A stretch of DNA of 64,000 nt from Pseudomonas sp. MM223 (GTDB taxonomy: Bacteria; Pseudomonadota; Gammaproteobacteria; Pseudomonadales; Pseudomonadaceae), in NCBI GenBank assembly GCA_947090765.1, contig OX352322.1, positions 5,511,001-5,575,000 of the forward strand, read 5' to 3'. The translations under genes were made by a program, and so were the position numbers. Under the pieces are notes generated by a model, which saw only the letters and a program-made list of their open reading frames with translations, was not told where the DNA came from and made no database searches. Shown in pieces: positions 19,423-28,836 of this stretch (position 1 is the first letter of the stretch; each line of letters starts with the position of its first letter).

Positions 19423-19513
19423 CTGCCACTTGTGGCTTCTTTGGAGAGACTGGTCAGGTACCCACCGTAGAAGTCCCCAGGCAACGGCCTCGCCTTTCGG
19501 CGAGGCCGTTTTT
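19423..19513 (+). ncRNA. Candidate small RNA divergent from pcaR
   Basis: A strong plus-strand terminator at 19483-19513 has no plus-strand gene in front of it: pcaR runs the other way and only 150 bp separate them. Upstream are TTGACC (19390-19395) and TTATAC (19410-19415, preceded by TGC as in an extended -10). Predicted folds are GCCACTTGTGGC near the 5' end, with TCTCC and GGAGA flanking it, and the terminator stem. There is no convincing ORF or ribosome site. I could not match it to a named RNA. Confidence 0.45.
19483..19513 (+). terminator. Strong intrinsic terminator
   Basis: A perfect 12-bp stem (AACGGCCTCGCC and GGCGAGGCCGTT) with a TTTC loop is followed by TTT. On the minus strand no T-run follows, so it works on plus-strand transcripts. 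Confidence 0.85.
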
Positions 19514-19665
19514 CATTCGGGCCTCTTTCGGCATTGCAGCGAACTTTTATCCGCCATGCCTTTCAAACTTGTACGCAGCGTCCAAACTGTTTGCCGACAC
19601 CTTCCACTACTTACGTCAGATGATGTCAGGGTTGGGTAAATAACGATGTTCGGTGAATTATCGGT

Positions 19666-19674
19666 TGCTATAAT
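19666..19674 (+). promoter_or_regulatory. Extended -10 promoter for the 66-aa gene
   Basis: TGCTATAAT is a consensus extended -10 element, 130 bp upstream of the small gene at 19804. No good -35 is seen. The rest of the 19514-19803 stretch shows no gene. Confidence 0.55.
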
Positions 19675-19803
19675 CGATTACGCGGGCCTCGACGCTGGCG
19701 TGGTAATGGAACCTTCCACTGTCTCTCGCCGTTGCGGCCAGCGAGGCATGTGCATGCTGCACAACGCATAACAACAGCCCTCACATTTATTCAGGTACTG
19801 CAT

Positions 19804-20004
19804 GTGACGAAAGATGAACTGCGCGCAGAACTCGAGCGCCAGGCTGAACGTTACAAGGATGTTTACGGTGGTGAAGTCACCACTTACGCCGCACAACCGG
19901 ATCCGGAACGCAAACCTTGGCGCAAACGTGCCAGCGTGCGCGACCAGGCGTTCAACCAGGAACTGGAACGTATTGAAAAGGAACTGCGCAGCGACAATCC
20001 CTGA
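19804..20004 (+). CDS. Small conserved hypothetical protein, 66 aa
   Basis: This is a short, highly charged cytoplasmic protein from GTG 19804. The upstream in-frame extension reads like non-coding sequence. The N-terminal half is helical and Glu/Arg-rich (DELRAELERQAERYKDVYGG). The middle holds a Pro/Arg patch (PDPERKPWRKR) and the C-terminus is another helix (ELERIEKELRSD). No catalytic motif is present and no family is recognised. It is followed by a GC-rich hairpin at 20028-20048 without a T-run. Confidence 0.6.
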   Translation: MTKDELRAELERQAERYKDVYGGEVTTYAAQPDPERKPWRKRASVRDQAFNQELERIEKELRSDNP

Positions 20005-20315
20005 CCCGGGACCACGCCAGCGCGTCGTCGCCCGGCCTGCCCGGGCGAGGTCGATCTTTACCGCCTGACCGAAGATGAAATGGAATTACACAAATTTCAT
20101 ACGATCGTTTGAATGATGGCGAAACGGCCATTTCTTCGCTTTTCTGCCTGATTTCACCAGGCTTCGCGCTTTTTAGCCGATATTTCCCTGCCTGAATGCC
20201 TCAACGTGCACCCCGCGTTCGCGCCATGAAGATTGCCATCGGTCTGTAGCAGGTGCATCGATTGCCAAGGTTTTCTGGCATAATCCCGTCCCCCTATGAC
20301 CGCCAGACAACCTTC
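20005..20315. other. Intergenic region between the 66-aa gene and pit
   Basis: It holds the hairpin TCGCCCGG/CCGGGCGA (20028-20035 and 20041-20048) and then a locally AT-richer stretch around 20077-20170 that probably carries the pit promoter. No ORF with coding character was found. Confidence 0.4.
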
Positions 20316-21788
20316 ATGATCGATTTATTCAGCGGACTGGATGCCTGGGTGTTGGTGAGCCTGCTGCTCGCCTTGACCTTCGTACTCGCCTTCGAGTTCA
20401 TCAATGGCTTTCATGACACCGCCAACGCGGTAGCTACAGTCATCTATACCAAAGCCATGCCGCCGCACCTCGCCGTGTTCTTCTCCGGCGTGTTCAACTT
20501 CCTTGGCGTTCTGCTCGGCGGTGTGGGGGTGGCCTACGCCATCGTGCACTTGCTGCCGGTAGAGCTGCTGATCAATGTGAACACCGGACACGGCCTGGCC
20601 ATGGTCTTCTCGCTGCTGGCTGCGGCCATCACCTGGAACCTGGGCACCTGGTACTTTGGCATCCCCGCCTCCAGCTCGCACACGCTGATCGGCTCCATTC
20701 TTGGTGTCGGCCTGGCCAACGCCCTGATCAACGACATCCCACTGGGCGATGGCGTCAACTGGCAGAAGGCGATCGACATCGCCATGTCGCTGGTGGTTTC
20801 GCCAATGGCCGGCTTTGCCGTTGCAGCCCTGGTGCTGATCGGCCTGAAGTGGTGGCGCCCGCTGTCGAAGATGCACAAAACCCCCGACCAGCGCCGCAAG
20901 CTCGACGACAAGAAGCACCCGCCATTCTGGAACCGCATGGTGCTGGTGGTTTCGGCCATGGGCGTGAGCTTCGTGCACGGCTCCAACGATGGCCAGAAAG
21001 GCATCGGCCTGATCATGCTGGTGCTGATCGGTATTGTCCCGGCCAAGTTCGTCCTCGACCTGAACAGCACCACCTACCAGATCGAGCGTACCCGCGACGC
21101 TACCCTGCACATGAGCCAGTTCTACCAGCGCAACGCCGCCACCCTGGGCGACTTCCTGGCACTGGGCAAGGCCAAGTCCAGCGACCTGCCGGAGCAGTTC
21201 AGCTGCAACCCGCAGCAGACCGAGCCGACCATCGCCGCACTGCAGTCCTCGCTTCAGGGCGTGACCGACTACCACAGCCTGGATGCCGACAAGCGCGTTG
21301 AAGTGCGCCGCTACCTGCTGTGCCTGGACGACACTGCGAAGAAAGTTGGCAAGCTTCCGGGCCTCGACGCCCGTGAAAAGGCCGACCTGGAAAAACTGCG
21401 CAAAGACCTTACCGCCACCACCGAGTACGCACCGTTCTGGGTGATCGTGGCCGTCGCCCTGGCCTTGGGCCTGGGCACCATGGTTGGCTGGAAGCGTGTG
21501 GTACTGACCGTTGGCGAGAAGATCGGCAAACAGGGCATGACCTATGCCCAGGGCATGTCGGCTCAGATCACCGCAGCCTGCGCCATCGGCATGGCTAACG
21601 TATTTGCCCTGCCGGTATCGACTACCCACGTGCTGTCGTCCGGTGTAGCCGGCACCATGGTCGCCAACAAGAGCGGCCTGCAAGGCGGCACGGTGAAGAC
21701 CATCCTGCTGGCCTGGATCCTGACCCTACCGGCCTCGATGGGCCTGGCAGCCGGCCTGTTCTGGCTGGCGTCCAAAGCCATTGGCTGA
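20316..21788 (+). CDS. pit: Pit-family inorganic phosphate transporter
   Basis: This is a low-affinity phosphate (metal-phosphate):H+ symporter of the PiT family in the inner membrane. It has 490 aa from ATG 20316. The PiT signature is seen twice: FEFINGFHDTANAVATVIYT near residue 28 and MGVSFVHGSNDGQKGIGL near 220. The paired SSSHT motif (GIPASSSHTLIG) and its C-terminal partner (LPVSTTHVLSSG) are also present. A long cytoplasmic loop separates the halves. A clear terminator follows. Confidence 0.93.
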   Translation: MIDLFSGLDAWVLVSLLLALTFVLAFEFINGFHDTANAVATVIYTKAMPPHLAVFFSGVFNFLGVLLGGVGVAYAIVHLLPVELLINVNTGHGLAMVFSLLAAAITWNLGTWYFGIPASSSHTLIGSILGVGLANALINDIPLGDGVNWQKAIDIAMSLVVSPMAGFAVAALVLIGLKWWRPLSKMHKTPDQRRKLDDKKHPPFWNRMVLVVSAMGVSFVHGSNDGQKGIGLIMLVLIGIVPAKFVLDLNSTTYQIERTRDATLHMSQFYQRNAATLGDFLALGKAKSSDLPEQFSCNPQQTEPTIAALQSSLQGVTDYHSLDADKRVEVRRYLLCLDDTAKKVGKLPGLDAREKADLEKLRKDLTATTEYAPFWVIVAVALALGLGTMVGWKRVVLTVGEKIGKQGMTYAQGMSAQITAACAIGMANVFALPVSTTHVLSSGVAGTMVANKSGLQGGTVKTILLAWILTLPASMGLAAGLFWLASKAIG

Positions 21789-21806
21789 GTGACACCGCAA
21801 TGAATG

Positions 21807-21830
21807 AAGGCGCCCTCGAGGCGCCTTTTT
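21807..21830 (+). terminator. Intrinsic terminator after pit
   Basis: AAGGCGCC (21807-21814) and GGCGCCTT (21820-21827) form an 8-bp stem with a 5-nt loop and TTTTT tail. Confidence 0.9.
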
Positions 21831-21846
21831 CATGGGTGTTGCTCCT

Positions 21847-21998
21847 GTACCGGCCCTATCGCCGGCAAGCCAGCTCCCACAGGGACCGCACCGCCCAACA
21901 GGCCTGTGCAGTACCTGGGAGCAACTGTCTTGCACAAACTCTAAAAGCTGGCGCGATCACTGTGGGAGCTGGCTTGCCGGCGATAGGGCCGGTACAGG
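21847..21998. repeat. Paired REP-type repeat with a long spacer
   Basis: The arms (about 21847-21884 and 21961-21998) are inverted copies of the GCCGGCAAGCCAGCTCCCAC subtype. The spacer of about 76 bp is the longest of any pair in the window. Confidence 0.85.
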
Positions 21999-22002
21999 CA
22001 AA

Positions 22003-23478
22003 CTACCTTTTCTTGCCCCCCAGCAACGACCCCATCAGCCCGCGCACCAGTTGCCGGCCCAACTGGTTGGCGGCCTGTCGCACGGCCGATTTGATCGCCT
22101 GCCCCGCCGCACTCTGCAAGAAATCGCCGGCCTTGTCGGCAAAGCTCTCTTCATCCGCCTTCGGCTGCGGGGCTGGCTCCACTGCCTCACCCTTGCGCTG
22201 GGTCAGCATTTCATAGGCCGACTCCCGGTCCACTGGCTTGTCATAGCGCCCCGCCAGCGGCGAAGCAGCAATCAGCGCACTACGCTCGGCCGCACTCAAC
22301 GGCCCGATACGCGACTGCGGCGGTGCAATCAGCACACGCTGCACCATCGCAGGCGTGCCCTTCTCTTCAAGTGCCCCCACCAGCGCCTCGCCAATCCCCA
22401 GCTCGGTCAGCACCGCCAGGGTGTCGAATGCGGGGTTCGGGCGAAAGCCATCGGCCACCGCCCTCAGCGACTTCTGCTCCTTGGCGGTAAACGCCCGCAG
22501 GCCATGCTGAATGCGCAACCCCAACTGGGCCAGCACCGCATCCGGCAAGTCACCCGGTGACTGGGTAACGAAGTACACCCCCACACCCTTGGAGCGGATC
22601 AGCCGCACCACCTGCTCCAGGCGGTCCTGCAGCGCTTTGGGCGTACCGTTGAACAGCAAGTGCGCTTCATCGAAGAACAATGCCAACACCGGCTTGTCGG
22701 CATCTCCACGCTCGGGCAACTGCTCGAACAGTTCGGCCAGCAGCCACAGCAGGAACGTCGCGTACACCTTGGGCGCCTCATGTACCAGCCGGCTGGCGTC
22801 GAGCAGATGGATGCGTCCACGGCCATCCGAGCCCGGCCGTAGCAGGTCTTCGAGCTGCAATGCCGGCTCGCCGAACAGCGCCTCGGCGCCCTGCTGCTCC
22901 AAGGTCGCCAGCCGCCTCAACAACGCCTGGGTAGAGGCCGTGGTCATCAGTGCACTGTCTTCACCCAGCAATTGCGGGTTGTCCTTCAGGTGCGCGAGCA
23001 GCGCCTTGAGGTCCTTGAGGTCCAGCAACAACAGGCCCTCACGGTCTGCCACCTTGAAGGCCGCATACAGCGCCGCCTGCTGGCTGTCGGTCAACTCCAG
23101 GAGGTTGCCCAGCAGCAACGGCCCCATTTCACTGAGGGTAGTGCGCAGCGGGTGGCCGGACTGGCCGGCGATGTCCCACAGGCTTACCGGGTAGGCCTGG
23201 GGCTTGTGCCCCAGCCAGGGCATGCCGGCAATCCGCTCGGCCACCTTGCCCTGCGGCGCACCGGCAGCACCCAGGCCACACAAGTCACCTTTGACGTCGG
23301 CCGCGAATACTGCCACCCCAGCGTCGCTGAACGCTTCCGCCAGGTGCTGCAAGGTCACGGTCTTGCCGGTACCTGTCGCGCCCGCCACCAGGCCATGGCG
23401 GTTGGCCAGCCGCATCGCTTGCCCGACTGGCTGGCCATCTGGGCCAGCACCTACAACTATGGTCGAAGTTTCCGGCAT
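22003..23478 (-). CDS. HerA/FtsK-like P-loop ATPase, DUF853 (YjgR-type)
   Basis: This 491-aa protein belongs to the DUF853 helicase-like ATPase family (E. coli YjgR), whose role is unknown. Walker A is GATGTGKT at residues 33-40. Walker B is VLALFFDEAHLLF, and a sensor-like FVTQSPGDLPD follows. The C-terminus is a low-complexity acidic linker and then a helical, Gly-rich tail (GLMGSLLGGKKR). The gene is a single unit facing away from the chemoreceptor gene, with the IS in between. A role in DNA processing is inferred only from HerA resemblance. Confidence 0.87.
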   Translation of the reverse strand: MPETSTIVVGAGPDGQPVGQAMRLANRHGLVAGATGTGKTVTLQHLAEAFSDAGVAVFAADVKGDLCGLGAAGAPQGKVAERIAGMPWLGHKPQAYPVSLWDIAGQSGHPLRTTLSEMGPLLLGNLLELTDSQQAALYAAFKVADREGLLLLDLKDLKALLAHLKDNPQLLGEDSALMTTASTQALLRRLATLEQQGAEALFGEPALQLEDLLRPGSDGRGRIHLLDASRLVHEAPKVYATFLLWLLAELFEQLPERGDADKPVLALFFDEAHLLFNGTPKALQDRLEQVVRLIRSKGVGVYFVTQSPGDLPDAVLAQLGLRIQHGLRAFTAKEQKSLRAVADGFRPNPAFDTLAVLTELGIGEALVGALEEKGTPAMVQRVLIAPPQSRIGPLSAAERSALIAASPLAGRYDKPVDRESAYEMLTQRKGEAVEPAPQPKADEESFADKAGDFLQSAAGQAIKSAVRQAANQLGRQLVRGLMGSLLGGKKR

Positions 23479-23632
23479 CTCTGTAATCCTCTGCTCAAGC
23501 TTTACCTTAATTCGGCCGATACCTTTGGGTGATATTCGCCTTAATTAGAGAGGAACAACCGAAAAGGGACTTTTCGGGATGTTGCACTGCTTTGCGGCTC
23601 CACCCGTGCGAACGCCTGATATAACACCTTAG

Positions 23633-24824
23633 GGAAGGTCTGAAGTAGCCCTGTATTTCCGGTCGACTTCAGCCCTCGCTGCTTTTGAAAGCGGGCCGTC
23701 GATCAAATTCGACCAGGTAACCCGCTCAGTTCTCCGTTTTTGGCCGCCGCGAGCACCTCGCAGCAGCCATTTTCCGCATTACAGGTGCACCTTTCCTGCG
23801 GTAGTCAGCAAATGTCGGCGCGCCATCCATAGGTTCGACAGCGCGAACAGCGTCACCAGCTGAGCGGTGTTCTTGGCCAGGCCACGGAAGCGCACCTTCA
23901 CGTAACCGAACTGGCGCTTGATCACTCGAAACGGGTGCTCGACCTTCGCTCGCACTTGTGCCTTGGCCTTCTCGATCTTGCGCTTGGCTTTGTACAGGGC
24001 GCTGCGTTTATCGAGCTTCTTGTAGGTGCTGCGGCGTGCTGCGACCTGCCAGATCACTTCGCGGCCAGCATGTTCGGGGCGCTTTTCGACGCCGGTGTAG
24101 CCGGCATCGGCGCAGACGACGTTCTCGTCACCGTGCAGCAGTTTGTCGACCTGGGTGATATCCGCCACGTTGGCTGCCGTGCCTACCACGCTGTGTACCA
24201 GCCCCGACTCATCATCCACGCCGATGTGCGCCTTCATGCCAAAGTAATACTGGTTCCCTTTCTTGCTCTGGTGCATTTCCGGGTCGCGCTTGCCGTCCTG
24301 GTTCTTGGTCGAGCTGGGCGCGTGGATCAGTGTGGCATCGACGATAGTGCCCTGGCGCAGCGACAGGCCGCGATCCCCCAGGTAGCCATTGATTACGCCG
24401 AGGATGCCGGCTGCCAGCTCATGTTTCTCCAGCAAGCGACGGAACTTGAGGATGGTGGTTTCGTCGGGAATACGCTCGAGGCTCAGCCCGGCGAACTGAC
24501 GCAGGATGGTCGTCTCGTAGAGCGCTTCTTCCATGGCCGGGTCGCTGTAGCCGAACCAGTTCTGCATCAGATGGATACGTAACATGGCCATCAGCGGATA
24601 GGCTGGACGACCACCTTCACCCTTTGGGTAGTGTGGCTCGATCAGGGCAATCAATCCCTTCCACGGCACCACCTGATCCATCTCGATCAGGAACAATTCC
24701 TTACGGGTCTGCTTGCGCTTGCCGGCGTACTCGGCGTCGGCGAAGGTCATCTGCTTCATGGAAAAACTCGGCTGGCGGGATCGGCGTATTTCACCAGATT
24801 CAGGAAGTCTTTTTCAGACCTTCC
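23633..24824 (-). mobile_element. Complete IS5-family insertion sequence, 1192 bp
   Basis: The ends are the 12-bp perfect inverted repeats GGAAGGTCTGAA (23633-23644) and TTCAGACCTTCC (24813-24824). They are flanked by identical 4-bp target duplications TTAG (23629-23632 and 24825-24828), fitting the YTAR target of IS5 elements. One transposase gene fills most of it. Intact ends, intact duplication and an intact gene indicate a recent insertion. It sits 20 bp before the start codon of the chemoreceptor gene. Confidence 0.95.
23779..24759 (-). CDS. IS5-family DDE transposase
   Basis: This 326-aa transposase is complete. The N-terminal [20 protein letters not shown] is typical of IS5-group proteins. 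The DDE triad is visible as D141 ([11 protein letters not shown]), D218 ([10 protein letters not shown]) and E274 ([12 protein letters not shown]). The R-x3-E-x6-K spacing is intact (R270, E274, K281), while the usual Tyr three residues before the Arg is Ala. No frameshift is present, so it should be active. Confidence 0.95.
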   Translation of the reverse strand: MKQMTFADAEYAGKRKQTRKELFLIEMDQVVPWKGLIALIEPHYPKGEGGRPAYPLMAMLRIHLMQNWFGYSDPAMEEALYETTILRQFAGLSLERIPDETTILKFRRLLEKHELAAGILGVINGYLGDRGLSLRQGTIVDATLIHAPSSTKNQDGKRDPEMHQSKKGNQYYFGMKAHIGVDDESGLVHSVVGTAANVADITQVDKLLHGDENVVCADAGYTGVEKRPEHAGREVIWQVAARRSTYKKLDKRSALYKAKRKIEKAKAQVRAKVEHPFRVIKRQFGYVKVRFRGLAKNTAQLVTLFALSNLWMARRHLLTTAGKVHL

Positions 24825-24844
24825 TTAGCGGACCCGATTACGCC

Positions 24845-26719
24845 ATGAACAAAAGCCTTCGTTTCAGCCACAAGATTCTTTTGGCAGCATCATTGATCGT
24901 GATACTCGCCTTCAGCCTGTTCACACTCTACAACGATTACCTCCAGCGTAATGCGATCCGCGAGAGCCTGGAAAACTATCTGGCTGAAATGGGCGCCTCC
25001 ACTTCGACCAACATCCGCAACCTGTTCGAAGGCCGTATCAAGCTGGTAGAAAACCTGGCACAGAACATTGCCCAGGCCCCCACCAACGCCGAAACCCTGA
25101 TGGGCCAGAATGCGCTGGTTTCCAGCTTTCTTACCGTTTACCTGGGCAAGGTGGACGGCGGCTTCAGCGTGCGCCCGGACGCAAAAATGCCCGACGGCTA
25201 CGACCCGCGCACCCGCCCCTGGTACAAGGACGGCATGAGCGCCACCGGCGTAACCCTGACCGAACCTTACATCGACATGACCACCAACAAGATGGTCATT
25301 GGCATCCTCAGCAAGGTGTCCAGCAATGTCGGCGTGGTGGGTGGCGACCTGGCCCTGGACGGCCTGGTGCAGATCATCAACTCGCTGAACTTCGGCGGCA
25401 TGGGCTACGCCTTCCTGGTCAACGACCAGGGCAAGATCCTGGTACACCCTGACAAAGACCTGGTGATGAAGTCGCTGTCGGACCTGTTCCCGCAGCACAC
25501 ACCAAAACTGACCGGTGAACTGACCGAAGTGCAGAGCGATGGCCAGGCCCGCCTGCTGACCTTCACCCCAATCACCGGCCTGCCTTCGGCCAACTGGTAC
25601 ATCGGCTTGTCGGTGGACAAGGACAAGGCCTTCTCGATGCTCAGCACCTTCCGCACTTCGGCGGTGATCGCCACGGTGGTGGCGGTGGTGATCATCATCG
25701 GCCTGCTCGGCCTGCTGATCCGCGTGCTGATGCAGCCGCTGCACACCATGACCCGCGCCATGGAGGACATCGCCGAGGGTGAAGGCGACCTGACCAAACG
25801 CCTGCGCATTCACAACCACGACGAATTCGGCATCCTGGGCACCGCGTTCAACCGTTTTGTCGAGCGCATTCACAGCTCGATCAGCGAAGTGTCCTCGGCC
25901 ACCGAGCAGGTCAACGAAGTGGCCCTGCGTGTCATCAGCGCCTCGAACTCGTCGATGACCAACTCTGACGAACAGTCCAACCGCACCAACAGCGTGGCCG
26001 CCGCCATCAACGAACTGGGCGCCGCCGCCCAGGAAATCGCCGGCAACGCCGCCCAGGCATCGCAACATGCCAGCTCGGCTCGCCTGCTGGCCGAAGAAGG
26101 GCAACAGGTGGTCGAGCGCAACATTGCGGCAATGAACCGCCTGTCGGACCTTATCGTCACCTCCAGCGCGCACATCGAGACGCTGAACAACAAGACCGTC
26201 AACATTGGCCAGATCCTCGAAGTGATCACCAGCATTTCCCAGCAGACCAACCTCCTGGCGCTGAACGCCGCCATCGAAGCCGCCCGTGCCGGTGAAGCCG
26301 GCCGCGGCTTTGCCGTAGTAGCCGACGAAGTACGCAACCTGGCGCACCGCACCCAGGAATCGGCGCAGCAGGTGCAGACCATGATCGAAGAACTGCAGGT
26401 TGGCGCCCGCGCGTCGGTCGAGACCATGGACCAGAGCCAGCGCCACAGCCAGGACAGCGTGCAGATCGCCAACCAGGCCGGTGAACGGCTGGACAGCGTT
26501 ACCGTACGCATCGGCGAAATCGACGGCATGAACCAGTCGGTGGCCACCGCCACCGAAGAGCAGACCGCCGTGGTCGAGGCGATCAACATGGACATCAACG
26601 AGATCAACATGCTCAACCAAGAGGGCGTGGAGAACCTGCAGGCCACCCTGCGCGCCTGCTCGGACCTTGAACAACAAGCCGGCCGCCTGAAACATCTGGT
26701 AGGCAGCTTCCGCATCTGA
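24845..26719 (+). CDS. mcpG: Methyl-accepting chemotaxis protein, dCACHE type (McpG-like)
   Basis: This chemoreceptor has 624 aa from ATG 24845. TM1 is at about residues 10-28, a dCACHE sensor at 30-270, TM2 at 272-295, then HAMP and the signalling tip ([20 protein letters not shown]). The sensor has the dCACHE amino-acid motif: Y119, R124, W126, Y127 and D168. From memory KT2440 PP_1371 (McpG) senses GABA and has this genomic setting; identity of ligand here is inferred. An in-frame reading from inside the IS (24713) is fortuitous. The IS separates the gene from its native upstream region. Confidence 0.88.
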   Translation: MNKSLRFSHKILLAASLIVILAFSLFTLYNDYLQRNAIRESLENYLAEMGASTSTNIRNLFEGRIKLVENLAQNIAQAPTNAETLMGQNALVSSFLTVYLGKVDGGFSVRPDAKMPDGYDPRTRPWYKDGMSATGVTLTEPYIDMTTNKMVIGILSKVSSNVGVVGGDLALDGLVQIINSLNFGGMGYAFLVNDQGKILVHPDKDLVMKSLSDLFPQHTPKLTGELTEVQSDGQARLLTFTPITGLPSANWYIGLSVDKDKAFSMLSTFRTSAVIATVVAVVIIIGLLGLLIRVLMQPLHTMTRAMEDIAEGEGDLTKRLRIHNHDEFGILGTAFNRFVERIHSSISEVSSATEQVNEVALRVISASNSSMTNSDEQSNRTNSVAAAINELGAAAQEIAGNAAQASQHASSARLLAEEGQQVVERNIAAMNRLSDLIVTSSAHIETLNNKTVNIGQILEVITSISQQTNLLALNAAIEAARAGEAGRGFAVVADEVRNLAHRTQESAQQVQTMIEELQVGARASVETMDQSQRHSQDSVQIANQAGERLDSVTVRIGEIDGMNQSVATATEEQTAVVEAINMDINEINMLNQEGVENLQATLRACSDLEQQAGRLKHLVGSFRI

Positions 26720-26738
26720 CCGGAGCTACACCCTTCTC

Positions 26739-26832
26739 TGTAGGAGCAGCCTTGTGCTGCGAAGAGGCCGGTGAAGGCAACATAGCTGTGTTGCCTGTAC
26801 TGGCCTCTTCGCAGCACAAGGCTGCTCCTACA
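26739..26832. repeat. Paired inverted REP-type repeat (GCAGCACAAGGCTGC subtype)
   Basis: The arms at 26739-26771 and 26800-26832 are nearly perfect inverted copies. The spacer itself contains a shorter inverted repeat (GGCAAC and GTTGCC). It lies downstream of mcpG. Confidence 0.88.
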
Positions 26833-26957
26833 AGGATTGCGAACTCCCCCTCTCCTCAAACCGATCGAACAAACTATCCTTCTGAAAGGTCCACCTTTAG
26901 GCGCGTCATCGCCGGCAGCTAACGCCGGATGACAGACCCGAAGATGATCCCGGAGGG

Positions 26958-28079
26958 ATGCTGATCGTGCACATCGCCGACATCACCATGTTCTACGCCC
27001 CCGCCAGCGGCGGCGTACGTACCTATCTTGATGCCAAACACCGCCGCCTCGACGCCACTCTCGGTGTACGCCACAGCCTGCTGATCCCCGGTGCCAGCGC
27101 ACAGCACGCCGATGGCATCTACCAGGTGCCCGCCCCGCCACTGCCATTCGGCAAGGGTTACCGCTTCCCGGTGCGCCTGGCCCCCTGGTGCAGTGAACTG
27201 CGCCGGCTCAAGCCCGACCTGATCGAAGTCGGCGACCCCTACCTGACCGCCTGGGCAGCACTGGAGGCACGGCGCCAACTCGATGTGCCGGTGATCGGGT
27301 TCTACCATTCCGACCTGCCTTTGCTGGTCAGCAACCGCATGGGCAACTGGTTCACCCCCAATGTCGAGGCCTATGTCAGCAAGCTGTACGGCAATTTCGA
27401 CCGGGTGCTCGCGCCCAGCCAGGTAATGGCTGACAAACTGCGCCGCCTGGGCGTACGCGATGTGCATGTGCAGCGCCTGGGCGTGGACCTTGCCACCTTC
27501 AACCCCGAACAGCGCGACCCGCGCCTGCGCGCGGAACTGGGCATAGCCGACACCAGCCGCCTGCTGATCTATGCCGGCCGCGGCTCGCGGGAAAAGAACC
27601 TGCCGGTGCTGCTCGACTGCATGCAGCAGCTGGGCCGCCCCTATCACCTGCTGCTGGTGGGCTCGAACATGCCGGCCAACGTGCCGCACAACGTCAGCGT
27701 GATCGACCACTTCTGCCCCGCACCGGAAGTTGCCCGGCTGTTGGCCAGCGCCGACCTGCTGGTGCACGCCGGAGACCAGGAAACCTTCGGCCTGGTCATA
27801 CTCGAAGCGATGGCCAGCGCCACCCCCGTGGTGGCCGTGCGCGCCGGGGCCTTCGGCGAAATCGTCAACGAGCAGTGCGGGCGCCTGTGCCGCCCCAATG
27901 ATGCCCAGGCCATGGCGGCGGCCGTGCGCGAGGCATTCGAGGCAGGCACACGCAAACTCGGAGCACAGGCTCGCCGCCACGTCGAGCAGCACTATTCGTG
28001 GGACAACGTGGTCTGCGGCCTGTTGCAGCACTACCAGGCCGTGCTCGGCCACCCGCCGCAGGCCCGTGCCCATGGCTGA
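26958..28079 (+). CDS. GT4-type glycosyltransferase
   Basis: This is a cytoplasmic group-1 glycosyltransferase (GT-B fold), 373 aa. Features are the N-terminal glycine loop in APASGGVRTYL, the nucleotide-sugar region GRGSREKNLPVLLD and the E-x7-E motif in QETFGLVILEAMASATP. GGAGGG touches ATG 26958; GTG 26967, nine bases further, has better spacing and may be the true start (370 aa). It overlaps the next gene by 8 bp. With its two partners it looks like a glycolipid or surface-sugar pathway of unknown product. Confidence 0.87.
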   Translation: MLIVHIADITMFYAPASGGVRTYLDAKHRRLDATLGVRHSLLIPGASAQHADGIYQVPAPPLPFGKGYRFPVRLAPWCSELRRLKPDLIEVGDPYLTAWAALEARRQLDVPVIGFYHSDLPLLVSNRMGNWFTPNVEAYVSKLYGNFDRVLAPSQVMADKLRRLGVRDVHVQRLGVDLATFNPEQRDPRLRAELGIADTSRLLIYAGRGSREKNLPVLLDCMQQLGRPYHLLLVGSNMPANVPHNVSVIDHFCPAPEVARLLASADLLVHAGDQETFGLVILEAMASATPVVAVRAGAFGEIVNEQCGRLCRPNDAQAMAAAVREAFEAGTRKLGAQARRHVEQHYSWDNVVCGLLQHYQAVLGHPPQARAHG

Positions 28080-28836
28080 GGCACGGCCGCCATCACGCAG
28101 CCTGATGCTGGTGCTGCACGATGTCGCGCCCGAGACCTGGCCAGACTACCAACCCTTCGTCGAGGCCATAGATGCCCTCGGCGGTGTCCCCATGACCTGG
28201 CTGGTGGTGCCGGACTTTCACCAACGCAACCTGCTGCTGCGTTCGCCCACCTTCTGCCGCCTGCTTGAACGGCGCCTGGCCCAGGGCGACGAGCTGGCCT
28301 TGCACGGCTATTACCATGCCGACAACGGCCCACCGCCACGCACGCCTGGCGAATACTTCATGCGCCGCGTCTACACCCATGAAGGTGAATTCTACGGCCT
28401 TGACCAGCAGCAGGCACTGCAACGGCTGGAGCGCGGCCTGGCGCTATTCCACCAGCAGGGTTGGCCTGTAGCCGGCTTTGTCGCGCCAGCCTGGTTGATG
28501 AGCGAAGGCACCCGCCAGGCCCTGCGCCGCTTGCCGCTGCGTTACACCAGCACGCCACAGCACCTGTACCGCTTGCCGGACTTCACCGCGATCGAAGCCC
28601 CGGGGCTGGTGTGGAGCGCCCGTAGTGCCTGGCGCCGAGGGTTTTCCAGGGTGTTGTGCGACTGGCAATGCCGCCGTTGGCGCGACGCCGAGGCCATACG
28701 CCTGGGCCTGCACCCTGTAGACATGCGTCACCGCACCTCCCGTGACTACTGGCTGAACACCTTGCGCAACTTGCTGGCTCAAGGCCGCGAGCCACTGACC
28801 AAGTCGGCCTGGCTGGACCGCAAGGCCAACGCATGA
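28072..28836 (+). CDS. DUF2334 polysaccharide-deacetylase-like protein
   Basis: This 254-aa protein belongs to the DUF2334 group, related to NodB carbohydrate deacetylases. ATG 28072 lies inside the end of the glycosyltransferase gene. Metal-site-like residues are seen in LVLHDVAPETW (HD near residue 15) and ELALHGYYHAD (two His near residue 80). FVAPAWLMSEGT follows as in the family. It overlaps the flippase-like gene by 4 bp (ATGA). Likely it modifies the product of the upstream glycosyltransferase. Confidence 0.82.
   Translation: MAEARPPSRSLMLVLHDVAPETWPDYQPFVEAIDALGGVPMTWLVVPDFHQRNLLLRSPTFCRLLERRLAQGDELALHGYYHADNGPPPRTPGEYFMRRVYTHEGEFYGLDQQQALQRLERGLALFHQQGWPVAGFVAPAWLMSEGTRQALRRLPLRYTSTPQHLYRLPDFTAIEAPGLVWSARSAWRRGFSRVLCDWQCRRWRDAEAIRLGLHPVDMRHRTSRDYWLNTLRNLLAQGREPLTKSAWLDRKANA

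Noticed and set aside
19406..19639. 77-aa plus-strand ORF after pcaR
   Set aside because: It crosses the strong terminator at 19483-19513 and has no ribosome site or coding character.
24713..26719. Longer chemoreceptor starting inside the IS
   Set aside because: The extra 44 codons read transposase-antisense and IS-end sequence; ATG 24845 gives the normal chemoreceptor N-terminus and first helix.
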